A DNA stretch of 64,000 nt. Origin: Luteipulveratus mongoliensis (GTDB lineage Bacteria > Actinomycetota > Actinomycetes > Actinomycetales > Dermatophilaceae). Each line of letters starts with the position of its first letter. Within the stretch, counting starts at the first letter, position 1. The notes beneath the pieces are model-generated. The model was not told the origin of the DNA and searched no databases. It worked only from the letters and a program-made list of their open reading frames with translations. The stretch is taken from assembly GCF_001190945.1 (NCBI RefSeq), contig NZ_CP011112.1, forward strand, positions 3,038,001-3,102,000. The letters are read 5' to 3'. A program made the position numbers and the translations under genes. Of this stretch, positions 1-11,472 are shown piece after piece.

Positions 1-266
1 TCGAGGATGCATGAGCGGCCGCGGTATCGGCGGGTGCTGCGGGCCTCTCCGACCGGACCGAGGAGCCATCGTCCATGATCCGGTGTGCCCAGCAGAGCAC
101 TGAAGCACGCGGGGGAGTCGAAGCGCGGGATGCACAGCCAGTCAAGGGAGCCCGCCCGGCTCACCAGGGCCGCCGTCTCCGTGTCGCCGATGACGGCGTA
201 CTCCTCGATCGGGACCCGCGTGCGCGTGGTCTTTCCCGCGTTGTACGTCGCCTCCCGCGCACCCAT
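1..266 (-). CDS. Glycoside hydrolase family 15 protein (glucoamylase/trehalase type), N-terminal part only
   Basis: The reading frame is open from the ATG at 266 to the left edge, so only the first 88 residues are visible. They carry the N-terminal signature of bacterial GH15 proteins: IEEYAVIGDTETAALVS, then GSLDWLCIPRFDSPACF and HGRWLLGP. Known family members are cytoplasmic (alpha/alpha)6-barrel enzymes that hydrolyse alpha-glucosides or trehalose; the catalytic residues lie beyond the edge, so the substrate cannot be judged. There is no signal peptide. The gene diverges from uvrA, and a TAGTCT box ends 6 nt before the ATG, so the mRNA is probably leaderless. Confidence 0.85.
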   Translation of the reverse strand, partial: MGAREATYNAGKTTRTRVPIEEYAVIGDTETAALVSRAGSLDWLCIPRFDSPACFSALLGTPDHGRWLLGPVGEARSTRRYRGRSCIL

Positions 267-272
267 GGACCG

Positions 273-278
273 AGACTA
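273..278 (-). promoter_or_regulatory. -10 box of the GH15 gene (leaderless)
   Basis: TAGTCT on the minus strand is followed by 6 nt and the ATG at 266. No Shine-Dalgarno sequence is present, and no convincing -35 was seen. A start site at or next to the A of the ATG is inferred. Confidence 0.45.
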
Positions 279-338
279 GGCCGCGGCCAGGCTCTGGCGT
301 GAGACCCCGGGTCGGACGGGCTTGTCGGACCCCGCGCC

Positions 339-344
339 TAGCAT
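339..344 (+). promoter_or_regulatory. -10 box of uvrA (leaderless)
   Basis: TAGCAT lies 6 nt before the GTG at 351, with no purine-rich ribosome-binding site between. This fits a leaderless mRNA and supports the GTG start. Confidence 0.45.
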
Positions 345-350
345 GGTCCC

Positions 351-3300
351 GTGGCATCTCCCTCGACATCCGGCGCCGTCTCGGTGCCCTCTGCTGGCAC
401 TGGTTCCGCGCGCGACCATCTGAGGGTTCGGGGCGCGCGCGAGCACAACCTCAAGAACGTCTCGATCGATCTCCCTCGGGACAGTCTGGTCGTCTTCACC
501 GGGCTGTCCGGATCAGGCAAGTCGTCCTTGGCGTTCGACACGATCTTTGCCGAGGGCCAACGCCGCTATGTCGAGTCCCTGTCGGCGTACGCCCGGCAGT
601 TCCTGGGCCAGATGGACAAGCCGGACGTCGACTTCATCGAGGGTCTGTCACCTGCTGTCTCGATCGACCAGAAGTCGACCAACCGCAATCCCCGGTCGAC
701 AGTGGGGACGATCACCGAGGTGTACGACTACCTCCGCCTGCTCTTCGCGCGTGCGGGTCGACCACACTGCCCGGTCTGTGGCGAGCCGGTCGGTCGGCAG
801 ACGCCTCAGCAGATCGTCGACCAGCTGCTCGAGCTGCCGGACCGCACCCGTTTCCAGGTCCTGGCGCCGGTGGTCCGTGCCCGCAAGGGGGAGTACGTCG
901 AGCTGTTCGCTGAGCTGCAGACCAAGGGCTTCTCGAGGGCACGGGTCGACGGTGAGGTCATCTCGCTGGCCGAGCCGCCCAAGCTGGAGAAGCAGAAGAA
1001 GCACTCGATCGACGTCGTGGTGGACCGGCTGGTCGCCAAGGGCGCCGGCGACGCCAACGGCAAGCAGCGGCTCACGGACTCGGTCGAGACGGCGCTCGGC
1101 CTGGCTTCCGGGGTGCTCGTCGTCGAGATGGTCGATCTCGAGGTCGACGACCCGCAGCGCGAGCGTCGCTTCTCCGAGAAGATGGCCTGCCCCAACGAGC
1201 ACCCGTTGAGCATGGACGAGATCGAGCCGCGCTCGTTCTCGTTCAACTCCCCGTTCGGCGCCTGCACGGCGTGCACCGGCATCGGCACCGAGCTGGAGGT
1301 CGACCCCGAGCTCGTCGTGCCCGACGAGGACAAGTCGATCTCCGAGGGCGCGATCCTGCCGTGGGCCCAGGGCCAAGGCACCAACGACTACTTCATGCGG
1401 GTCATCGGTGCGCTGGCGGAGGACCTGAAGTTCACCCTCGACCAGCCGTGGCACTCCCTGCCGGACCGGGCCAAGCAGGCGCTGCTGCACGGCCAGAACC
1501 ACCAGGTGCACGTCCGCTACAAGAGTCGCTACGGACGGGAGCGCAGCTACTCCACCGGGTTCGAGGGTGTCATCACGTTCGTGAAGCGCCGTCATGCCGA
1601 GACGGAGTCGGACTGGAGCCGCGACCGCTACGAGGGCTACATGCGCGAGGTGCCGTGCCCGGTGTGTCAGGGCGCTCGGCTCAAGCCCGAGTCCCTGGCC
1701 GTCACGATCGGTGGTCAGTCGATCGCCCAGGTCTGTGCGCTGCCGATCTCCGAGGCCGCGAAGTTCTTGCCGTCGGTCACGTTCACCGCGCGTGAGCACC
1801 AGATCGCCGAGCGCGTGATCAAGGAGATCGACGCACGGCTGGGCTTCCTGCTCGATGTCGGACTCGACTACCTCTCGCTCGACCGCCCGGCCGGCACCTT
1901 GTCGGGCGGTGAGGCGCAGCGCATCCGGCTGGCGACCCAGATCGGGTCCGGGCTGGTGGGCGTGCTCTACGTGCTGGACGAGCCGTCGATCGGTCTGCAC
2001 CAGCGGGACAACCACCGGCTCATCGAGACCCTGACGCGGCTGCGCGACCTCGGCAACACGCTGATCGTCGTCGAGCACGACGAGGACACCATCGCGACGG
2101 CGGACTGGATCGTCGACATCGGTCCAGGTGCGGGCGAGCACGGCGGTGAGGTCGTGCACTGCGGATCCGTCAAGGACCTGCTGGACCACCCGGACTCCAT
2201 CACCGGTGCCTATCTGTCCGGTCGCCTGGAGATCGAGACGCCCGCCGTACGCCGACCGCAGGACGGCCGCACCGTGACTGTGCGGGGCGCTCGGGAGCAC
2301 AATCTCAAGAGTGTCGATGTCAGCTTCCCGCTCGCCAATCTCGTTGCGGTGACAGGGGTTTCGGGCTCGGGCAAGTCGACGCTCGTCAACGACATCCTCT
2401 ACAGCGTGCTCGCCAACCAGCTCAACGGCGCACGCCACGTGCCCGGCCGGCACCGCACGGTCGAGGGCCTGGACGAGCTGGACAAGGTCGTCCATGTGGA
2501 CCAGGGCCCGATCGGGCGGACACCGCGCAGCAACGCCGCGACCTACACCGGAGTGTTCGACCACGTCCGTCGGCTGTTCGCCGAGACGACAGAGGCCAAG
2601 GTGCGTGGCTATCAGCCGGGGCGCTTCTCGTTCAACGTCAAGGGCGGACGCTGCGAGGCGTGCAGCGGCGACGGCACCATCAAGATCGAGATGAACTTCC
2701 TGCCCGACGTCTACGTGCCGTGCGAGGTGTGTCACGGGGCTCGCTACAACCGCGAGACCCTCGAGGTGCACTTCAAGGGCAAGACCATCGCTGACGTCCT
2801 TGACATGCCCATCGAGGAGGCCGCCGACTTCTTTGCCGCCGTCCCGGCGATCTCCCGACACATGCGCACGCTCAACGACGTGGGTCTGGGCTACGTGCGG
2901 CTGGGCCAGCCGGCGCCGACCTTGTCCGGTGGTGAGGCCCAGCGCGTCAAGCTCGCTGCCGAGCTGCAGAAGCGGTCGACCGGTCGCACGATCTACGTCC
3001 TGGACGAGCCGACGACCGGTCTGCACTTCGATGACATCCGCAAGCTGCTCGGCGTCCTGCAGGGTCTGGTCGACAAGGGCAACACGGTCATCGTCATCGA
3101 GCACAACCTCGACGTGATCAAGAGTGCGGACTGGATCATCGACATGGGTCCCGAGGGCGGCAACGGCGGCGGCAGCGTGGTGGCCGAGGGCAGTCCTGAA
3201 GACATTGCGGCCGTCGAGGCCAGCCACACCGGCCGGTTCCTGGCCCCGGTCCTGGCGAAGGCCGCCGGTTCCGTCCGGCCCTCGACGGGCCGGCGTGCGC

Positions 3301-3485
3301 CGGCCGCTGCCACCCGGACCTCGTCCAAGGCCACGGCGAGCAAGTCGTTGCCGACCACGACAAAGAAGGCCGTCACCAAGAAGACCGCGGCTGCCAAGAA
3401 GTCGGCGCCGCGCAAGAAGGCCGCCTCGGCCAAGGGCACGACAAGGGCCAAGCGTTCCTCTGAAAGTTCGACGCATTCGAGCTGA
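351..3485 (+). CDS. uvrA: Excinuclease ABC subunit A
   Basis: UvrA is the damage-recognition ATPase of nucleotide excision repair and loads UvrB at lesions. The 1044-residue protein has both ABC modules: Walker [10 protein letters not shown] at about 51-59 and GVSGSGKST at about 669, with two LSGGEAQR signatures near 517 and 858. Zinc-binding CxxC clusters are seen at CPVCGE, CTACTG and CEACSG/CEVCHG. The GTG start gives the usual N-terminus ([14 protein letters not shown] near residue 24) and has no Shine-Dalgarno. After the last ABC module there is an unusual tail of roughly 75 residues rich in Lys, Ala, Thr and Ser, histone H1-like ([20 protein letters not shown]). The core family is about 940-970 residues, so the tail is extra; it may add non-specific DNA binding (inference). 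Confidence 0.98.
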   Translation: MASPSTSGAVSVPSAGTGSARDHLRVRGAREHNLKNVSIDLPRDSLVVFTGLSGSGKSSLAFDTIFAEGQRRYVESLSAYARQFLGQMDKPDVDFIEGLSPAVSIDQKSTNRNPRSTVGTITEVYDYLRLLFARAGRPHCPVCGEPVGRQTPQQIVDQLLELPDRTRFQVLAPVVRARKGEYVELFAELQTKGFSRARVDGEVISLAEPPKLEKQKKHSIDVVVDRLVAKGAGDANGKQRLTDSVETALGLASGVLVVEMVDLEVDDPQRERRFSEKMACPNEHPLSMDEIEPRSFSFNSPFGACTACTGIGTELEVDPELVVPDEDKSISEGAILPWAQGQGTNDYFMRVIGALAEDLKFTLDQPWHSLPDRAKQALLHGQNHQVHVRYKSRYGRERSYSTGFEGVITFVKRRHAETESDWSRDRYEGYMREVPCPVCQGARLKPESLAVTIGGQSIAQVCALPISEAAKFLPSVTFTAREHQIAERVIKEIDARLGFLLDVGLDYLSLDRPAGTLSGGEAQRIRLATQIGSGLVGVLYVLDEPSIGLHQRDNHRLIETLTRLRDLGNTLIVVEHDEDTIATADWIVDIGPGAGEHGGEVVHCGSVKDLLDHPDSITGAYLSGRLEIETPAVRRPQDGRTVTVRGAREHNLKSVDVSFPLANLVAVTGVSGSGKSTLVNDILYSVLANQLNGARHVPGRHRTVEGLDELDKVVHVDQGPIGRTPRSNAATYTGVFDHVRRLFAETTEAKVRGYQPGRFSFNVKGGRCEACSGDGTIKIEMNFLPDVYVPCEVCHGARYNRETLEVHFKGKTIADVLDMPIEEAADFFAAVPAISRHMRTLNDVGLGYVRLGQPAPTLSGGEAQRVKLAAELQKRSTGRTIYVLDEPTTGLHFDDIRKLLGVLQGLVDKGNTVIVIEHNLDVIKSADWIIDMGPEGGNGGGSVVAEGSPEDIAAVEASHTGRFLAPVLAKAAGSVRPSTGRRAPAAATRTSSKATASKSLPTTTKKAVTKKTAAAKKSAPRKKAASAKGTTRAKRSSESSTHSS

Positions 3486-3601
3486 ACCATTGGCCTGCTC
3501 CCGACGTAAGCGCTCATAGACGCTCGTCAGCGGAACCGGGCTTGTTCTCCCGTACGTTGGTCGAGCGCGGCCATTGATCGTTCAAGCACTGGGAGATGGA
3601 T

Positions 3602-4099
3602 ATGACCGAGCAGACTGAGATCACGCAGGCCCTTCCAGGACGACGCCATGTCGTGCGCGGAGTCGGGGCAGCCGGTGTAGCGCTGGCCGCGGCCGGCGGA
3701 CTCGCGGCGTGCGGTGACGACAGCTCGGACAGCGGCAGCACCGGTGGCGGTGGCTCCGCACCGGCCGGTTCTGGGGCGGGCTCCTCGGCGACGAGCTCGG
3801 CCGGCGCGGCAGACGGTGTCTCGGTGCCGACCTCGAAGGTGCCCGTCGGCGGCGGCTTCATCGACGCGAAGGCCAAGGTTGTCGTGACCCAGCCCGAGCA
3901 GGGGACCTACAAGGCGTTCAGCGCGGTCTGCACCCACCAGGGCTGCTCCGTCAACAAGGTCGAGAACAAGCAGATCATGTGCCCCTGCCACGGCAGCGTC
4001 TTCGATGCGTCGACCGGTGACGTCGTCGACGGGCCGGCGCAGAAGCCGTTGCCCAGCAAGACAGCGACGCTGCAGGGCGCCGCCGTCGTCATCACGTGA
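3602..4099 (+). CDS. Rieske (2Fe-2S) lipoprotein
   Basis: Small exported Rieske protein of 165 residues. The N-terminus has a twin-arginine-like GRRHVVRG, a hydrophobic Ala/Gly stretch and a lipobox LAAC (Cys37), so Tat export followed by lipidation is likely. A Ser/Gly-rich linker (about 41-70) leads to the Rieske fold, with ligands CTH (Cys110, His112) and CPCH (Cys127, His130) plus the disulphide pair Cys115/Cys129 found in high-potential Rieske proteins. The start at 3602 is chosen over the ATG at 3596 because GGGAG at 3591-3595 is correctly spaced only for 3602. The electron partner is unknown; cytochrome bc1 subunits are not nearby. Confidence 0.88.
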   Translation: MTEQTEITQALPGRRHVVRGVGAAGVALAAAGGLAACGDDSSDSGSTGGGGSAPAGSGAGSSATSSAGAADGVSVPTSKVPVGGGFIDAKAKVVVTQPEQGTYKAFSAVCTHQGCSVNKVENKQIMCPCHGSVFDASTGDVVDGPAQKPLPSKTATLQGAAVVIT

Positions 4100-4132
4100 C
4101 GGATCACGCTCGCGGGTGTCGGAGGGTGTTCG

Positions 4133-4138
4133 TAGGCT
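4133..4138 (+). promoter_or_regulatory. -10 box of uvrC (leaderless)
   Basis: TAGGCT is followed by 6 nt and the GTG at 4145. No Shine-Dalgarno sequence is seen. Confidence 0.4.
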
Positions 4139-4144
4139 GGGTGC

Positions 4145-6136
4145 GTGGCTGACCCGTCGACCTACCGTCCGAAGCCGGGCGAGATCCCGGTCGACCCGGG
4201 CGTCTACCGATTCCGGGACAAGGACGGCCGGGTCATCTACGTCGGCAAGGCGAAGTCTCTGCGCAGCCGGCTGTCGTCGTACTTCCAGGACATCGCGGCG
4301 CTGCACCCACGCACGCGCACCATGGTGCAGACCGGTGCGAGCGTGGAGTGGACCGTCGTCCGCAACGAGGTCGAGGCCCTGCAGCTGGAGTACTCCTGGA
4401 TCAAGGAGTACGACCCGCGGTTCAACGTCAAGTATCGCGACGACAAGTCCTATCCCTACCTGGCCGTGACGATGGGCGAGGAGTTTCCTCGCGCCCAGGT
4501 CATGCGCGGGGCGAAGCGGAAGGGCACGCGCTACTTCGGCCCCTACGCGCACGCCTGGGCGATCCGCGAGACGCTGGACCAGCTGCTTCGGGTGTTCCCG
4601 TTGCGCACCTGCAGCAGCGGCGTGTTCAAGCGGGCCGGCCAGGTCGGACGTCCGTGCCTCCTGGGATACATCGAGAAGTGCTCTGCGCCCTGCGTCGGCC
4701 GGGTGAGCCCCGAGGAGCACCGGGACATCGCAGCGGACTTCTGTGACTTCATGGCCGGCAACACGAGCCGGTTCGTCAAGCGTCTCGAGCGCGAGATGAA
4801 GGCCGCGAGCAGTGCCCTGGAGTTCGAGCAGGCCGCGCGCCTCCGCGACGACATCGCGGCACTCGAGAAGGCGCTGGAGCGGTCGGCGATCGTGCTCGGC
4901 GACGCCACCGACGCCGACGTGTTCGCGCTGAGCGGTGACGAGCTCGAGGCGGCGGTGCAGGTCTTCCACGTGCGCGGCGGTCGCGTCCGTGGGCAGCGCG
5001 GCTGGGTCGTGGAGATCCAGTCCGAGGGCGACCTCGGTCTTCCCGAGGTGGTGGAGCACCTGCTCCAGCAGGTCTACGGCGGGGAGTCGGCCGAGGGCGT
5101 ACCGCGTGAGGTGCTCGTCCCGGTGCTCCCGCCCGATCCCGACATCGTCGCGGCGTGGTTGAGCAACCTGCGCGGAGCACAGGTGGACCTGCGCGTCCCC
5201 CAGCGGGGAGACAAGCGGACCCTGATGGAGACCGTGACGCGCAACGCCGAGCAGTCGCTGGCCCGGCACAAGGTCGCCCGCGCCGGCGATCTGACGGCTC
5301 GCAGCCAGGCCCTTCAGGAGCTGCAGGAGGCTCTCGCCCTGTCTCAGGCGCCGCTGCGCATCGAGTGCTTCGACGTCAGCCATGTCCAGGGCACCCAGGT
5401 CGTCGCCTCGATGGTCGTCTTCGAGGACGGGCTGCCGCGCAAGGGGGAGTACCGGCGGTTCATCGTCCGTGGCGAGGTCCAGCCCGACGGCACGGTCCGG
5501 ATGGACGACACCGCAGCCATGGACGAGGTCCTCACCCGCCGCTTCCGCCGCTACCTCGAGGATCGCGACCAGGCCGGTGACGTCGAGCTGGACGCCGGCG
5601 AGGCCAGCGGTGGCCTGATCGACGAGGAGACCGGCAAACCCAAGAGATTCGCCTACCCACCCCAGCTGGTCGTCGTCGACGGCGGGCGCCCCCAGGTGCA
5701 GGCGGCGCAACGCGCTCTCGAGCGGCTGGGCATCGACGACGTCGCGGTCGTCGGCTTGGCCAAGCGCCTCGAGGAGGTCTGGCTGCCAGACGATGAGTTC
5801 CCGGTGGTGCTGCCGCGCACCAGCGAGGGCCTCTACCTGTTGCAACGGGTGCGCGACGAGGCGCACCGGTTCGCGATCACCTTCCACCGTCAGCGCCGGT
5901 CCAAGGCGATGACCACCTCGGCGCTCGACGGCATCCCGGGTCTGGGCGAGGTGCGCCGCAAAGCACTGCTCAAAGAGTTCGGGTCCGTCAAGAAGCTCCG
6001 CGCCGCCTCTGAGGAAGAGCTCGTGGCCGTCAAGGGTGTCGGTCCCAACCTCGCGCGCACCATCCACACCGCTCTGCGCGAGGATGCGGGTACGACTCCT
6101 GCGGTCAATGCGATGACCGGAGAGGTGCTGGACTAG
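4145..6136 (+). CDS. uvrC: Excinuclease ABC subunit C
   Basis: UvrC makes the dual incisions on either side of a UvrB-bound lesion. The 663-residue protein has the expected order: GIY-YIG nuclease at the N-terminus (GVYRFRD at 19-25, then [14 protein letters not shown] from 30), the CPC region near 180, a UVR motif around 209-243 ([12 protein letters not shown]), the RNase H-like nuclease with CFDVSHVQG near 408, and a helix-hairpin-helix pair ([26 protein letters not shown]) at about 595-645. The stop codon is 14 nt before rapZ, so uvrC-rapZ-yvcK are probably one transcript, an arrangement conserved in actinobacteria. Confidence 0.98.
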   Translation: MADPSTYRPKPGEIPVDPGVYRFRDKDGRVIYVGKAKSLRSRLSSYFQDIAALHPRTRTMVQTGASVEWTVVRNEVEALQLEYSWIKEYDPRFNVKYRDDKSYPYLAVTMGEEFPRAQVMRGAKRKGTRYFGPYAHAWAIRETLDQLLRVFPLRTCSSGVFKRAGQVGRPCLLGYIEKCSAPCVGRVSPEEHRDIAADFCDFMAGNTSRFVKRLEREMKAASSALEFEQAARLRDDIAALEKALERSAIVLGDATDADVFALSGDELEAAVQVFHVRGGRVRGQRGWVVEIQSEGDLGLPEVVEHLLQQVYGGESAEGVPREVLVPVLPPDPDIVAAWLSNLRGAQVDLRVPQRGDKRTLMETVTRNAEQSLARHKVARAGDLTARSQALQELQEALALSQAPLRIECFDVSHVQGTQVVASMVVFEDGLPRKGEYRRFIVRGEVQPDGTVRMDDTAAMDEVLTRRFRRYLEDRDQAGDVELDAGEASGGLIDEETGKPKRFAYPPQLVVVDGGRPQVQAAQRALERLGIDDVAVVGLAKRLEEVWLPDDEFPVVLPRTSEGLYLLQRVRDEAHRFAITFHRQRRSKAMTTSALDGIPGLGEVRRKALLKEFGSVKKLRAASEEELVAVKGVGPNLARTIHTALREDAGTTPAVNAMTGEVLD

Positions 6137-6150
6137 TGGAGGAGGGCCGC

Positions 6151-7038
6151 ATGAGCCAAGCGGACGTCGCGGATCAACCGACCAAGCAGCTGCTGATCGT
6201 CACAGGGATGAGCGGCGCCGGCCGATCCACTGTCGCGAACGTCCTCGAGGACCGTGGCTGGTACGTCATCGACAACCTGCCGCCCCAGATGCTCGTCCCG
6301 ATGGCCGAGCTGCTCGAGGACGATGGTCAGGCGACCGCTCGCTTCGCCGCGGTCGTCGACGTACGCAGCCGTGCCTTCTTCACTGACTTCCGTGACGGGC
6401 TCGACCGGTTGCGTGACCACGGCTGGCGGCCCACGGTGGTCTTCGTCGACGCGACAGACGAGTCCCTCGTACGACGCTTTGAGTCCGTCCGCCGTCCGCA
6501 CCCTCTGCAGGGTGACGGTCGGATGCTCGACGGCATCCTGCGCGAGCGGGAGATGCTGCGTGACCTGCGTTCCAACGCCGACCTGCTGATCGACACCAGC
6601 GGCCTCAACGTGCACCAGCTGACCGCCAAGGTGCAGGAGCTCGTCGGCGGTGATGAGCGGCCCGAGCTGCGGATCGCGGTGATGTCCTTCGGCTTCAAGT
6701 ACGGCATCCCGCTGGACGCCGACCTCGTCTTCGACATGCGCTTCCTGCCCAACCCGTTCTGGAATCCCGAGCTGCGTCCTTTCAGCGGCAAGGACAAGGT
6801 GGTGTCAGATTTCGTGCTGGCCCAGCCCGGGGCGGCCGAGTTCGTGGAGCGGGTCCTGGCGTTGCTCGAGCCGATGACTGCCGGCTATCTGCGCGAGGGT
6901 CGCAGCTACGTGACGCTGGCTGTGGGCTGCACCGGCGGCAAGCACCGGTCGGTCGCGATCGCCGAGGAGCTGGCTCGCCGGATCGACGCTCCCCAGATCG
7001 GGACGCTTGTCGTCCACCGTGACCTGGGGCGCGAGTGA
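6151..7038 (+). CDS. rapZ: RNase adapter / nucleotide-binding protein RapZ (YvcJ family)
   Basis: P-loop protein of 295 residues. Walker A GMSGAGRS is at 19-26, followed by the family motif YVIDNLPPQML; the C-terminal half has SFGFKYGIP, FDMRFLPNPFW and CTGGKHRSVAI, the hallmarks of YvcJ/RapZ. In E. coli RapZ controls GlmS through small RNAs; in Gram-positives the family binds nucleotides and its target is unclear. A GTG at 6136 overlapping the uvrC stop is in frame, but GGAGGAGG at 6138-6145 points to the ATG at 6151. The end overlaps yvcK by four bases. Confidence 0.95.
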   Translation: MSQADVADQPTKQLLIVTGMSGAGRSTVANVLEDRGWYVIDNLPPQMLVPMAELLEDDGQATARFAAVVDVRSRAFFTDFRDGLDRLRDHGWRPTVVFVDATDESLVRRFESVRRPHPLQGDGRMLDGILREREMLRDLRSNADLLIDTSGLNVHQLTAKVQELVGGDERPELRIAVMSFGFKYGIPLDADLVFDMRFLPNPFWNPELRPFSGKDKVVSDFVLAQPGAAEFVERVLALLEPMTAGYLREGRSYVTLAVGCTGGKHRSVAIAEELARRIDAPQIGTLVVHRDLGRE

Positions 7039-8021
7039 CTTCGCCCGACGTCGGCGTCCTCAGAACCCGAGGCGGCTACATCAAGCGCCCCGCAGTGGCG
7101 GCGCTCGGCGGTGGTCACGGACTGGCCGCGTCGTTGCAGGCGCTGCAGCCGGTCACCGACCGGATCACCGCGATCGTGACGGTGGCCGATGACGGCGGGT
7201 CGAGCGGCCGGCTGCGTGAGGAGTTCGACATCCTCCCGCCCGGTGATCTGCGGATGGCGCTCTCGGCATTGTGCAGCAGCTCCGAGTGGGGTCTGCAGTG
7301 GCGCGATGCCCTCCAGCACCGGTTCCCAGGTGAGGGCCCGCTGGGCGGACACGCCCTGGGCAACCTGCTCATCGCCTCGCTCTGGGACCTGCTCGGAGAT
7401 CCGGTTGCGGGACTCGATCTGGTCGGGCGGCTGCTCGGCGCGCACGGTCGGGTGCTGCCGATGGCTGTGGAGCCGGTTCGCATTGCTGCCACGGTGGTCG
7501 GCGCCGACCCGGCTCGCCCCGAGGACGTCACGGACGTGGTCGGCCAGGTACAGGTGGCGACGACGCCGGGGCGGGTGCTGTCCGTACGACTGGACCCTGA
7601 CCCGCCGACAGCGTGCCCGGAGGCCGTTCAGGCCATCCTCGATGCCGACTGGGTGATCCTCGGACCAGGCTCGTGGTTCACGTCGGTCATGCCTCACCTG
7701 CTGGTGCCCGAGCTGCGAGATGCGTTGGTACACACACGTGCTCGGCGGATGCTGGCGCTCAACATGGTCATGAACACCGGCGAGACTACCGGCTTCAGCG
7801 CCTCGGATCACCTCGAGGTACTCGCGGCTCATGCGCCCGATCTGCACCTCGACGTCGTGCTCGCCGATCCCTCGGTGGTCGACGGCGACGGCGACCAGAT
7901 CAGCGACACAGCGGCGGCCATGGGCGCCGAGCTCGTGTACTCGTCGGTGGCTGATCCGGACCAGCCGGGCACCCACGACACCCTTCGACTCGCGGCCGCT
8001 TACAGAGACGTGATGGAGTAA
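7035..8021 (+). CDS. yvcK: Gluconeogenesis factor YvcK / CofD-like protein
   Basis: Protein of 328 residues from the YvcK family, Rossmann-like proteins related to CofD that bind UDP-sugars and affect carbon flux and cell-wall growth. Motifs seen: AALGGGHGLAAS near 23-34, TVADDGGSSGRLR near 49-61, PPGDLRMAL, GNLLIASL and the C-terminal NMVMNTGETTGFS. The GTG start overlaps the rapZ stop (GTGA), which implies translational coupling. In mycobacteria the orthologue (CuvA) acts at the growing pole; that role here is inferred. Confidence 0.95.
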   Translation: MTSPDVGVLRTRGGYIKRPAVAALGGGHGLAASLQALQPVTDRITAIVTVADDGGSSGRLREEFDILPPGDLRMALSALCSSSEWGLQWRDALQHRFPGEGPLGGHALGNLLIASLWDLLGDPVAGLDLVGRLLGAHGRVLPMAVEPVRIAATVVGADPARPEDVTDVVGQVQVATTPGRVLSVRLDPDPPTACPEAVQAILDADWVILGPGSWFTSVMPHLLVPELRDALVHTRARRMLALNMVMNTGETTGFSASDHLEVLAAHAPDLHLDVVLADPSVVDGDGDQISDTAAAMGAELVYSSVADPDQPGTHDTLRLAAAYRDVME

Positions 8022-8124
8022 AGACCTTTGCCGGGTTTTGACCCGGAGTGGTTACAGTGCAAATGGTTTCGCCCGGGGGCACTCGCGGGACGACAGATGA
8101 TGCACCTGGTGAAAGGATGACGGC

Positions 8125-9105
8125 ATGGCCATGACGGCCAAGGTCAAGGACGAGCTCAGCAGAACTTCCGTGACCAAGACCTGCTGTCGCAAGGCCGAGA
8201 TCGCCGCAGTGCTCCGGTTTGCGGGCGGGCTGCACATCGTCGGCGGGCGCATCGTGATCGAGGCCGAGCTCGATACGGCCAACGCGGCGCGGCGACTGCG
8301 ACAGGACATCGCGGATGTCTACGGCCATCCCTCCGAGGTGATGGTTCTCAGCGGCGGTGGTATTCGCAAAGGCACCCGCTATGTCGTACGCGTGGTCCAG
8401 GACGGTGAGTCGCTGGCCCGTCAGACCGGGCTCATCGACCAGCGCGGCCGACCCGTACGAGGGCTTCCGCCCAAGGTGGTCAACGGCTCGGCGTGCGACG
8501 CCGAGGCAGCCTGGCGGGGTGCGTTCCTCGCGCACGGCTCGCTGACCGAGCCCGGCCGGTCCTCGTCCCTGGAGCTGACCTGCCCTGGCCCCGAGGCCGC
8601 CCTGGCGCTGGTCGGAGCCGCTCGGCGGCTCGGCATCCAGGCGAAAGCCCGCGAGGTCCGCGGCATCGACCGGGTCGTGATCCGGGACGGTGACGCCATC
8701 GGCGCCATGCTGACCCGGCTCGGCGCACACGAGTCGGTGCTGGAGTGGGAGGAGCGGCGGATGCGCCGCGAGGTCCGCGCGACGGCCAACCGGCTCGCCA
8801 ACTTCGACGACGCCAACCTGCGTCGCTCGGCTCGCGCTGCCGTAGCCGCCGGCGCTCGGGTGGAGCGGGCCCTGGAGATCCTCGCCGAGGAGGTTCCCGA
8901 CCACCTGGCTCAGGCAGGGCGTCTGCGGCTGGAGCACAAGCAGGCCAGTCTCGAAGAGCTCGGCCAGCTCGCTGACCCGCCCATGACCAAGGACGCGGTG
9001 GCCGGACGCATCCGGCGACTGCTGGCGATGGCCGACAAACGCGCCGAGGACCTCGGTGTCGCCGGCACCGAGGCCAACCTCACGCCGGACATGCTGGACA
9101 GCTGA
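8125..9105 (+). CDS. whiA: Sporulation/cell-division transcription regulator WhiA
   Basis: WhiA has an N-terminal LAGLIDADG-endonuclease-like fold and a C-terminal helix-turn-helix. The start [13 protein letters not shown] is typical of the family, and [13 protein letters not shown] and [25 protein letters not shown] match the core and HTH. Length is 326 residues, normal. GAAAGGA ends 8 nt before the ATG at 8125. In Streptomyces WhiA acts with WhiB on cell-division genes; in non-sporulating actinobacteria it is kept, as here, downstream of yvcK. Confidence 0.97.
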   Translation: MAMTAKVKDELSRTSVTKTCCRKAEIAAVLRFAGGLHIVGGRIVIEAELDTANAARRLRQDIADVYGHPSEVMVLSGGGIRKGTRYVVRVVQDGESLARQTGLIDQRGRPVRGLPPKVVNGSACDAEAAWRGAFLAHGSLTEPGRSSSLELTCPGPEAALALVGAARRLGIQAKAREVRGIDRVVIRDGDAIGAMLTRLGAHESVLEWEERRMRREVRATANRLANFDDANLRRSARAAVAAGARVERALEILAEEVPDHLAQAGRLRLEHKQASLEELGQLADPPMTKDAVAGRIRRLLAMADKRAEDLGVAGTEANLTPDMLDS

Positions 9106-9145
9106 CGTCCGTACGACGGGGGCTACGGTCCAGTCTTCGGCCACC

Positions 9146-9174
9146 GTCAAAGCGCGGCGACCTCCGCCTATAGG
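9146..9174 (+). promoter_or_regulatory. Possible promoter of the gap-pgk-tpiA operon
   Basis: In the 154-bp gap between whiA and gap, TATAGG (9169-9174) could be a -10, with a weak GTCAAA 17 nt upstream. This would leave a leader of about 80 nt. Based on sequence match alone. Confidence 0.3.
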
Positions 9175-9241
9175 GTTGAGGCGTCGTCCATCGCTGCACG
9201 GCCGACGCCACCGGCGGGCCGACATGCACAGCGTCTCCTGA

Positions 9242-10264
<1,023 letters not shown>

Positions 10265-10268
10265 GCTG

Positions 10269-11468
10269 ATGCGCACGATCGATGACCTCGGTGACCTCAC
10301 CGGCCAGAAGGTCCTGCTCCGCAGCGACCTGAACGTCCCGCTCGACGACGAGGGCGCCATCACCGATGACGGCCGCGTTCGAGCATCGGTCCCGACCATC
10401 AAGGTGCTGACCGAACGTGGGGCCCGGGTCATCGTGTGCGCACACCTCGGCCGTCCCAAGGGCGAGCCCGACCCGAAGTACTCCCTCAAGCCGGTGGCGG
10501 AGCGGCTCGGCGAGCTGCTCGGCAGCCCCGTGGCGTTCGCTCAGGACACCGTCGGGGACTCGGCCAAAGCGGTCGTCGACAGCCTCGAGAACGGTCAGGT
10601 CGCCCTGCTGGAGAACCTCCGGTTCAACGCCGGCGAGACCGGCAAGACGCCGCAGGACCGGGCCGAGTTCGCCGACCAGCTTGCGTCGCTGGCCGACGTC
10701 TTCGTCAGCGATGGGTTCGGTGTGGTCCACCGTGAGCAGGCCAGCGTCTACGACGTCGCCGAGCGCCTTCCGCAGGCGGCCGGTGGTCTGGTCCTGACCG
10801 AGGTCCAGGTCCTGGAGCAGCTCACCAAGCCGCGCCGCCCGTACGCCGTGGTGCTCGGTGGCGCCAAGGTCAGCGACAAGCTCGGTGTCATCGAGAACCT
10901 GCTCAAGGAGGCCGACCTGCTGCTCATCGGCGGCGGCATGGCCTTCACGTTCCTCAAGGCCCAGGGCTACGAGGTCGGCAAGAGCCTCCTTGAGGAGGAC
11001 CAGGTCGCCACCGTCAAGGGCTACCTCGCCGAGGCCGAGAACCACGGCGTCGACATCGTGCTGCCCGTGGACGTGGTGGCGGCAACCGAGTTCTCCGCCG
11101 ACGCGGACCACGAGGTCGTTCCCGTCGATGCGATCCCGGCCGACCGGATGGGCCTGGACATCGGCCCGGACTCCGCGCAGCTGTTCGCGGAGAAGGTCAC
11201 GACCGCCAAGACGACCTTCTGGAACGGCCCGATGGGCGCGTTCGAGATGGCTCCGTACGCCGACGGCACCAAGGTGCTGGCGCAGGCGCTGGTCGATGCG
11301 ACGAAGGCCGGTGCCGTGACGGTGGTCGGCGGGGGAGACTCCGCTGCAGCCGTACGCGCGCTGGGCTTTGCCGACGACGACTTCACCCATATCTCCACGG
11401 GTGGCGGCGCCAGCCTGGAGTACCTCGAGGGCAAGACCCTGCCGGGTCTCGCCGTGCTGGAGGACTGA
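10269..11468 (+). CDS. pgk: Phosphoglycerate kinase
   Basis: Transfers the phosphate of 1,3-bisphosphoglycerate to ADP. The 399-residue product has [10 protein letters not shown] near the N-terminus, [16 protein letters not shown], the nucleotide-binding [11 protein letters not shown], and the C-terminal GGGDSAAAV and [14 protein letters not shown] motifs. The ATG at 10269 lies just after the gap stop; an in-frame codon at 10197 inside gap is rejected because it would add 24 residues unlike the family. Confidence 0.98.
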   Translation: MRTIDDLGDLTGQKVLLRSDLNVPLDDEGAITDDGRVRASVPTIKVLTERGARVIVCAHLGRPKGEPDPKYSLKPVAERLGELLGSPVAFAQDTVGDSAKAVVDSLENGQVALLENLRFNAGETGKTPQDRAEFADQLASLADVFVSDGFGVVHREQASVYDVAERLPQAAGGLVLTEVQVLEQLTKPRRPYAVVLGGAKVSDKLGVIENLLKEADLLLIGGGMAFTFLKAQGYEVGKSLLEEDQVATVKGYLAEAENHGVDIVLPVDVVAATEFSADADHEVVPVDAIPADRMGLDIGPDSAQLFAEKVTTAKTTFWNGPMGAFEMAPYADGTKVLAQALVDATKAGAVTVVGGGDSAAAVRALGFADDDFTHISTGGGASLEYLEGKTLPGLAVLED

Positions 11469-11472
11469 GCAG

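Noticed and set aside
648-3476. A 942-codon open frame on the minus strand opposite uvrA
   Set aside because: It is a codon-position shadow of uvrA in high-GC DNA: the product is rich in Arg, Leu, Gly and Val with no domain, while the plus strand is unmistakably UvrA.
3527-6067. An 846-codon minus-strand frame opposite the Rieske and uvrC genes
   Set aside because: It spans two convincing genes and their gap, and shows only shadow composition.
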